64,000 nucleotides of DNA. Origin: Anaerolineaceae bacterium (GTDB lineage: Bacteria > Chloroflexota > Anaerolineae > Anaerolineales > Anaerolineaceae). The notes under the pieces were generated by a model. The model was given only the letters and a program-made list of their open reading frames with translations. It had not been told where the DNA came from and did no database searches. Where the stretch lies: contig JAURZL010000018.1 of NCBI GenBank assembly GCA_030653365.1, forward strand, positions 372,001-436,000, read 5' to 3'. This document shows positions 58,598 to 64,000 of this stretch, one piece after another (position 1 is the first letter of the stretch; each line of letters begins with the position of its first letter). Both the position numbers and the translations under genes were made by a program.

Positions 58598-59979
58598 ACA
58601 AACATGTATTTTTCATTGGAATCGGTGGAACCGGTTTATCTGCAATTGCCCGATTGTTGAAAGAGAAAGGGTATATTGTGAGCGGCTCTGACCAACAAAT
58701 CTCTGATTTTGCCAGAGATCTGATTTCTAATGGAATTACAGTTTATGAAGGTCACTCTCCTGATCATCTGGTTGGTGTCGATGTAGTCATTCGTTCATCA
58801 GCAATTTCCGATCAAAATCCGGAAGTGCAGGCAGCTCATCATATGAGAATTCCTGTTTATAAACGCTCAGATATTCTCGGAGAATTAATGAGCGATAAGG
58901 TAGGAATTGGCATTGCGGGAACCCACGGAAAAACAACCACAACCGCTATGGTTGCTACCATGCTGGCAAAAGCCGGGCTTGATCCAAGCTATATTATTGG
59001 CAGTGTCTCTAAAGATCTGGGGAATAATGCCCATTATGGCCAGGGGAAATACTTCGTTATTGAAGCAGATGAATATGATCGCATGTTCCTGGGGTTATCC
59101 CCCACATTTGGCGTAGTGACCAATTTGGAACATGATCATCCTGATTGTTTCCATACCTTTTCAGATTATCTGCAAGCTTTCAGAGCATTTTTGGAAAGAG
59201 TTATTGCAGATGGAAAAATTCTGGTGTGTTTCGATGATCCCGGCGTCCAAAAACTCTTACCAATGATCTCCACCCAATCAGTGATAACCTATGGTTCCAC
59301 CCCGGAATGTGATTATCAGGCTCTGAACATTCAGAGGAACGAAAAAGGTGGGTATAGTTACATCGCATGCTATAAGCATGAGGAATTAATTTCTGTCGAA
59401 TTGAAAGTTCCCGGATTACACAATGTTCAAAATTCTCTGGTTGCCATCGCAATTGCGCATCAACTGGATTTAAATTTGGAAAATTCTGCTAAATCTCTTT
59501 CCGAATTTTCTGGAACAACAAGACGCTTCGATATTATTGGGGAAGTGAATCAAATCACAATTATTGATGATTATGCTCACCACCCCACAGAAATTAAGGC
59601 AACCCTGCAAGCGGCGAGAAGTCGTTATCCTGAAAATAAGATTTGGGCGATCTGGCAGCCGCATACCTATTCCCGTACACAGACATTATTTGATGAATTT
59701 AAAAATTCATTTTCTGAGGCAAACCATGTGATTGTCAGTCAAATATACGCCTCAAGAGAAATTAATGATAAATTTTCCGCATCTTTGGTCGTTGATGCGA
59801 TGGTCCATCCGGATGCAAAGTATATTGCATCCCTCAAAGATATTTCCAATTACCTGGTTGAACAACTTAAACCTGGTGACATCATGCTCGTTTTTTCAGC
59901 TGGTGATGCTGTCCAGATCAGCAAAAACGTAATGTCAAGGCTAACCCAAAAGGAGAATAATGATGAGATACGAAAATAG
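58594..59979 (+). CDS. murC: UDP-MurNAc-L-Ala ligase
   Basis: Adds L-Ala to UDP-MurNAc. The 461 aa start MNKHVFFIGIGGTGLSAIARLL, followed by GSDQQISDFARDL, VIRSSAI, the ATP loop GIAGTHGKTTTTAMVATML, VIEADEYDRMFL, NLEHDHPDCF, GTTRRFDIIGEVNQITIIDDYAHHPTEI and WAIWQPHTYSRTQTLFDEF. All standard MurC positions are intact. It overlaps the CvpA-like gene by 4 bp and the small downstream ORF by about 20 bp. Confidence 0.96.
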   Translation: MNKHVFFIGIGGTGLSAIARLLKEKGYIVSGSDQQISDFARDLISNGITVYEGHSPDHLVGVDVVIRSSAISDQNPEVQAAHHMRIPVYKRSDILGELMSDKVGIGIAGTHGKTTTTAMVATMLAKAGLDPSYIIGSVSKDLGNNAHYGQGKYFVIEADEYDRMFLGLSPTFGVVTNLEHDHPDCFHTFSDYLQAFRAFLERVIADGKILVCFDDPGVQKLLPMISTQSVITYGSTPECDYQALNIQRNEKGGYSYIACYKHEELISVELKVPGLHNVQNSLVAIAIAHQLDLNLENSAKSLSEFSGTTRRFDIIGEVNQITIIDDYAHHPTEIKATLQAARSRYPENKIWAIWQPHTYSRTQTLFDEFKNSFSEANHVIVSQIYASREINDKFSASLVVDAMVHPDAKYIASLKDISNYLVEQLKPGDIMLVFSAGDAVQISKNVMSRLTQKENNDEIRK

Positions 59980-60148
59980 TTTTGATACAGAAGTCCAAAA
60001 AATTGACATATTTCCATACCTGTCAATCCAAACGGACAACAAAGATAAGGGGAGCTTTGAAAAATCTAAATTACTGGAAAAAAATCGTTCTTCCGAGAAC
60101 AAAAAAGAAATTGTTCATAAATTAATCAAATATTTTAAAAATGCATAA
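59960..60148 (+). CDS. Small conserved-position protein between murC and murB
   Basis: A 62-aa ORF (61 from the second ATG at 59963, which is better spaced from AGGAG at 59951). The sequence is polar and charged: YENSFDTEVQKIDIFPYLSI, then a Lys/Glu/Ser-rich central part and a C-terminal helix KKEIVHKLIKYFKNA. No family recognised and no TM. Good SD, overlap with murC and 9-bp gap to murB argue that it is translated. It could be a division-associated adapter, or a remnant; unknown. Confidence 0.55.
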   Translation: MMRYENSFDTEVQKIDIFPYLSIQTDNKDKGSFEKSKLLEKNRSSENKKEIVHKLIKYFKNA

Positions 60149-60157
60149 AGGTAAATC

Positions 60158-61129
60158 ATGCTAAAAATGTCCCAACAGGGAATTGATATCCTTCAGAATA
60201 AATACGGAAAACGATTGCTACAACAGGTTTTGTTGAAGAATTATTCAACAGCGCGTGTTGGTGGAAATGCTACCTGGTTTATATCTGTAAAGAATGTCAT
60301 TGAATTATCTGATGTTATTCAAACCTGTTGGGAACATGATCAGAATTACTTCCTTTTGGGATCTGGTTCTAATATTTTATTCAGTGATTCTGGTTTTGAA
60401 GGTCTGGTTATTCTTAATCATGCCAAGAATATCATGATCAATATTGTTGATGAAACTCCAATGATTCAAGCTGAGTCTGGCGCGAATCTTGGTTTGGTGG
60501 CACGAAAAGCAGCTCTGGCAGGCCTTTCTGGTCTGGAATGGGCTTCCACAATTCCCGGAACAATCGGAGGGGCTGTCTTTGGGAATGCAGGTGCTCATGA
60601 CGGAGACATGAACAGCAATCTTTTATTGGCTGAAATCTTGCAACACGATACAGGAAAATCTGTTTGGAAAAACAATGATTTTGAATTTCGTTATCGTAGC
60701 AGCATTCTAAAGCGACAACCAGGAAAACGGGTAATTTTATCAGCATCATTAAATTGCAGATATGATGACCCAGAAAAGATAAAAGAAAGGATGAATGCAT
60801 TTAGTAATTACCGCCGACAGACTCAACCACCAGGAGCTAGTATGGGCTCAATGTTCAAAAATCCTCCTGGAGATTACGCAGGAAGACTAATTGAAGCTGC
60901 GGGTCTCAAAGGTTTTAAAATCGGTGGGGTTAAAGTCAGTGAAGTACATGCCAACTTTTTTGTAAATGACGAAAATGCTACGGCAATGGATATTTATCAA
61001 TTGGTTCAGCATGTAGATAAAACAGTCAAACAGAAATTTGATGTACAGCTTGCAGTAGAGGTTGAAATGGTAGGGTTCAATCAGATGTCAGAAAATTACA
61101 CAGCAGACCATGGAGAGGCTTCGATATGA
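60158..61129 (+). CDS. murB: UDP-N-acetylenolpyruvoylglucosamine reductase
   Basis: FAD-dependent reduction forming UDP-MurNAc. The 323 aa are the short type II form. FAD-binding NYSTARVGGNATWFISV and FLLGSGSNILFSD, then GLEWASTIPGTIGGAVFGNAG, FRYRSSILKRQPGKRVILSA, the catalytic Ser region QPPGASMGSMFKNPPGDYAG and KVSEVHANFFVN. AGGT lies 6 nt before the ATG. It overlaps ddl by 4 bp. Confidence 0.96.
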   Translation: MLKMSQQGIDILQNKYGKRLLQQVLLKNYSTARVGGNATWFISVKNVIELSDVIQTCWEHDQNYFLLGSGSNILFSDSGFEGLVILNHAKNIMINIVDETPMIQAESGANLGLVARKAALAGLSGLEWASTIPGTIGGAVFGNAGAHDGDMNSNLLLAEILQHDTGKSVWKNNDFEFRYRSSILKRQPGKRVILSASLNCRYDDPEKIKERMNAFSNYRRQTQPPGASMGSMFKNPPGDYAGRLIEAAGLKGFKIGGVKVSEVHANFFVNDENATAMDIYQLVQHVDKTVKQKFDVQLAVEVEMVGFNQMSENYTADHGEASI

Positions 61130-62247
61130 ACCAATTAACGGTTGGTGTTTTATTTGGTGGAAGATCAGGAGAGCATGAAATATCTCTCCTTTCAGCACGT
61201 TCAGTCCTGGACAATATAGACAGGCGGAAATATAAAGTTGTGGAAATTGGTATCACCCATCAAGGTGTGTGGTTTGTTGGGAATGATGTCTTATCTTCCT
61301 TCGAGCGCAATGATATCTCGGGATTGAAACCAGCAACATTGATTGCTGAACCAGGCAGCCATATCCTTTATGCACGGGAACAAAATGGGGAAAGAATCGT
61401 ATTTCATCCATACGAGAAAATTGATGTGATCTTCCCTGTAACACATGGTCCTTTTGGGGAAGATGGAACGATTCAAGGTCTCTTAGAAATCACTGAAATC
61501 GCTTTTGTTGGCGCGGGAGTACTGGGATCATCTGTTGGCATGGATAAAGCTGTCTTCAAACAGATTATGCGAGCCAATCAGATTTCAGTGGTAGAAGATC
61601 TACTTTTTACCCGTAAAGAAATCGAAGAGAATATTTCACAGGTAATAACAAAAATTGAAACAATGGGACAATACCCCTATTTCACCAAGCCATCCAACAT
61701 GGGATCATCGGTCGGAATCAATAAATGCAGAGACAGGCACCAACTCCAGGATGGTTTGGTGGACGCTGCATTATATGACCGACGCATTTTAGTGGAAGTT
61801 GGCTTAGAAAAACCTCTTGAAATTGAAATATCCGTTTTGGGAAATGAAAATCCGATCATATCTGTTCCAGGAGAAATCGTACCTGGTGACGAATTCTATA
61901 GTTATGATGACAAATATATTAATGGTATTTCAAAATCAATTATTCCAGCTGAATTATCCGAAGAGATGATAGGTGAAATTCAAAAAACCGCGCTAAAAGC
62001 CTATACACTGATTGATTGTGCTGGTATGGCACGCGTTGATTTCATGGTCAATCGTGATGAAAACAAAGTTTATCTCAACGAACTCAATACAATTCCGGGA
62101 TTTACTCAAATCAGTATGTATACAAAATTATGGGAAGCCAGCGGTGTTTCGTTTCAAGAATTAATTGATCGATTAATTAAATTAGCCATTGATCGAAAAA
62201 ATGAAACAAATCGTTCAATCCATCAATACCAGAGGAAAAGTTTATGA
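61126..62247 (+). CDS. ddl: D-alanine-D-alanine ligase
   Basis: ATP-grasp enzyme making D-Ala-D-Ala for MurF. The 373 aa contain VGVLFGGRSGEHEISLLSAR, VFPVTHGPFGEDGTIQGLLE, SVGMDKAVFKQIMRAN, YFTKPSNMGSSVGINKCRD, GDEFYSYDDKYINGIS and VYLNELNTIPGFTQISMY. The Tyr of the YSYDDKY loop fits the D-Ala (rather than D-Lac) type, suggesting vancomycin-sensitive precursors; inference only. Overlaps murB and ftsQ by 4 bp each. Confidence 0.96.
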   Translation: MNQLTVGVLFGGRSGEHEISLLSARSVLDNIDRRKYKVVEIGITHQGVWFVGNDVLSSFERNDISGLKPATLIAEPGSHILYAREQNGERIVFHPYEKIDVIFPVTHGPFGEDGTIQGLLEITEIAFVGAGVLGSSVGMDKAVFKQIMRANQISVVEDLLFTRKEIEENISQVITKIETMGQYPYFTKPSNMGSSVGINKCRDRHQLQDGLVDAALYDRRILVEVGLEKPLEIEISVLGNENPIISVPGEIVPGDEFYSYDDKYINGISKSIIPAELSEEMIGEIQKTALKAYTLIDCAGMARVDFMVNRDENKVYLNELNTIPGFTQISMYTKLWEASGVSFQELIDRLIKLAIDRKNETNRSIHQYQRKSL

Positions 62248-63266
62248 GAAACGCATCCAGCATTTCAAGAGCCACGCTTGTTCGTGAACGACAAAAACAG
62301 CAGACCGAGGATAAGATTAAGCACACGACCAAAACGGTTCAACAACCCGTAAAAAAAAATCTGCCAATGGTCAGCCGAAATGGGGCATTTGCAGTCGCAT
62401 ATTCTTCTGCTCCAAAACAAGCCACCCGCCGACAATATAACTATGCTGTTGGGGCAACTGGCGCAGAAATTCGTATACCAGCTATATCTTCCATCAATAT
62501 TGGTTGGCGCTTCCTTTCATTCTTTTTTGGAATCTTTTCCCTGGTAGGAATTTATTTATTATTCAATTCTTCAGAATTTCAAGTTCACCAAATTCAGACA
62601 AGTGGTTTACAACGTCTTTCAGCAAATGATTTAGATGCTGTCATGAAAATTTCCGGCGAATCAATCATATGGTTTGATGCCAATCAAGCCACAAAAGATT
62701 TATCCCTGGCATTTCCAGAGCTGAAGGATTTGCGAATAACTGTTGAAATGCCAAATATGATACAGATCTCAGCAGTAGAAAGACAACCAGTTCTGCTCTG
62801 GCAAACAGATAAGCAGGCATATTGGTTGGATGATGAAGGCGTGCTCATTCCTCCACGTGGAGAAGTCGGAGAATTACTGACAATTCATGCCAATTCTGCA
62901 CCCCCTTTGGTGAAATCGATGCAAGAAACAGAAACAACCGCATTAATGGAACAAAACTCTGGAACAACACAACTTTCCATCGCTCAATTACAAGGCTGGG
63001 GAGAAACAGTTGATCCAGTTATGATTGATGCTGCATATCAGCTCATGGCTCAAATCCCTATAGATTCAAAAATTCTATATAATCAAGTTAATGGATTGGG
63101 ATGGAAAGCTGAACAAGGATGGGATGTGTTTGTCGGGTTGACATTAAATGATATTAATTATAAATTAATAGCTTATCAAGCACTTGTTGAGAAATTTTCA
63201 GCTGAAGGAATAAATCCCAGCATGGTCAGTATCGAGTTTGCGCTAAGACCTTATTATCGGGAGTAA
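62244..63266 (+). CDS. ftsQ: FtsQ/DivIB cell division protein
   Basis: Bitopic divisome protein. The 340 aa have a long basic cytoplasmic region (about 1-85, RERQKQQTEDKIKHTTKTVQ), a TM (about 90-110, FLSFFFGIFSLVGIYLLFNS) and a POTRA domain (FQVHQIQTSGLQRLSANDLD, then LRITVEMPNMIQISAVERQP). The FtsQ beta-domain follows (AYWLDDEGVLIPPRG ... LGWKAEQGWDVFVGLTLNDI). It starts inside the end of ddl (ATGA type) and is followed 7 bp later by ftsA. Confidence 0.9.
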   Translation: MRNASSISRATLVRERQKQQTEDKIKHTTKTVQQPVKKNLPMVSRNGAFAVAYSSAPKQATRRQYNYAVGATGAEIRIPAISSINIGWRFLSFFFGIFSLVGIYLLFNSSEFQVHQIQTSGLQRLSANDLDAVMKISGESIIWFDANQATKDLSLAFPELKDLRITVEMPNMIQISAVERQPVLLWQTDKQAYWLDDEGVLIPPRGEVGELLTIHANSAPPLVKSMQETETTALMEQNSGTTQLSIAQLQGWGETVDPVMIDAAYQLMAQIPIDSKILYNQVNGLGWKAEQGWDVFVGLTLNDINYKLIAYQALVEKFSAEGINPSMVSIEFALRPYYRE

Positions 63267-63273
63267 ATCAAAG

Positions 63274-64000
63274 ATGGAAGAACCAATTGTCGTTGGAATA
63301 GATATAGGAACAACAAAAGTATGCACATTGATCGGCCGCATTGAAGGCGATCATGGTATACGGATTCTTGGTGTGGGAATTGAACCTGCATTGGGAATTA
63401 AGAAAGGAACCATCATTGATTTAGCAGCTGCCACTCAATCTGTCGCACGCTCTGTTGAAAAAGCACAACGCTCCTGTGGTCTGGAAGTTTCCGAAGCATT
63501 TATCAGTTTGGCTGGATCACAAATTTCCTCCGTTAATAATCGCGGGGTTGCAGCAGTAACAGGTGGTGTCATTGATTTAAGTGACATGCATCGAGCCTTG
63601 GAAGCTGCCCAGGCTGTCAATATTCCGCATAATCGCGAAATTCTACATGTCATCCAACGTGGTTTTATCGTTGATGGACAGGATGGGATCCGTTCCCCCA
63701 TCGGGATGCATGGCTATCGCCTGGAAGTGGAAGCACATATCATCACCGCGGCTGAATCCACGGTGGAAAATATCCGTCAGGCAGTAGAAGGTGCAGGCAT
63801 TCAGGTCAGCCAATTCATTCTCAATCCATTGGCTTCTGCAGAAGTTGTATTATCTGAAACCGAACGCAATATGGGGGTGATTGTCTGCGATATTGGCGGT
63901 GGGACAACCGATCTGGCCATTTATATCGATGGTGATGTCTGGCACACGATGGTTCTCGCCGTTGGTGGTAACCACATAACCTCCGATATTGCTCATGGTT
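63274..64000 (+). CDS. ftsA: Cell division protein FtsA, C-terminus cut by window edge
   Basis: Actin-like ATPase that tethers FtsZ to the membrane. It is not in the ORF track because it runs off the right edge; 242 codons are visible from ATG 63274. N-terminal MEEPIVVGIDIGTTKVCTLIG carries the phosphate 1 motif. ALGIKKGTIIDLAAATQSVA follows, then the 1C domain region ISLAGSQISSVNNRGVAAVT and LHVIQRGFIVDGQDGIRSPIGMHG. The phosphate 2 motif is VIVCDIGGGTTDLAIYIDGD and the visible end is VGGNHITSDIAHG. ftsZ is expected just beyond the window. Confidence 0.95.
   Translation, partial: MEEPIVVGIDIGTTKVCTLIGRIEGDHGIRILGVGIEPALGIKKGTIIDLAAATQSVARSVEKAQRSCGLEVSEAFISLAGSQISSVNNRGVAAVTGGVIDLSDMHRALEAAQAVNIPHNREILHVIQRGFIVDGQDGIRSPIGMHGYRLEVEAHIITAAESTVENIRQAVEGAGIQVSQFILNPLASAEVVLSETERNMGVIVCDIGGGTTDLAIYIDGDVWHTMVLAVGGNHITSDIAHG

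Overview
The window looks like a low-to-moderate GC chromosome segment from an uncultured or fermentative Anaerolineae-type bacterium (phylum Chloroflexota). This is an inference from protein style: lipoproteins with Thr/Pro-rich linkers, NBR1-type Ig-like domains, PQQ-like propeller lipoproteins, a eukaryote-like (type 2) IleS under T-box control, and a dcw cluster typical of a peptidoglycan-containing bacterium. No rRNA, tRNA or CRISPR array was seen.

Layout. 0-10.5 kb is housekeeping on the minus strand: lspA (cut by the window edge), a DUF123 nuclease-like gene, ileS with its T-box leader and promoter, a membrane protein, pyrimidine-nucleoside phosphorylase, and the conserved rpmH-rnpA-yidD-[PQQ-like lipoprotein]-yidC-jag block with a consensus promoter. 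10.6-16.1 kb holds ldh, an Ig-like lipoprotein, a complete IS1182-like element (IRs, TTAA target duplication, intact transposase) and a polytopic DUF6056-like protein. 16.3-26.2 kb is metabolic and informational genes: mtaB, a TPR protein, a DUF218 protein, a PatB/MalY aminotransferase, a methyltransferase, proC, an aldo/keto reductase and comM (apparently leaderless).

26.3-35.1 kb is the most unusual part. On the minus strand lie a 921-aa AAA-type ATPase with a C-terminal RyR domain, a two-TM RCK ion channel lacking the TVGYGD filter, a previously uncalled 49-codon ORF, and a membrane-anchored TIR protein with an extracytoplasmic LVIVD propeller. They are followed by a decayed DUF4062 fragment (in-frame TGA). 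A SLOG-fold gene diverges from the RyR gene with its own promoter. Together these look like a nucleotide-signal / ion-channel / TIR conflict or stress-response system.

35.1-48 kb carries DUF4380, msrA, serC-serA, a pentapeptide protein, an FGE-like lipoprotein, a secreted transglycosylase-like protein paired with an acidic single-TM protein, glmS, a PspC protein and a family 2 glycosyltransferase. 48.2-64 kb is a tightly overlapping dcw operon: mraZ-rsmH-ftsL-ftsI-murF-mraY-murD-ftsW-murG-(CvpA-like)-murC-(small ORF)-murB-ddl-ftsQ-ftsA. It lacks murE and starts with a promoter followed by four GTGG repeats at exact 10-bp spacing, the likely MraZ operator. GlmS, upstream, supplies amino sugar for the same cell-wall pathway.

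A short dispersed intergenic repeat (core GGTGTTTTTGGNGGTGAT) occurs at three sites, with a partial fourth copy.
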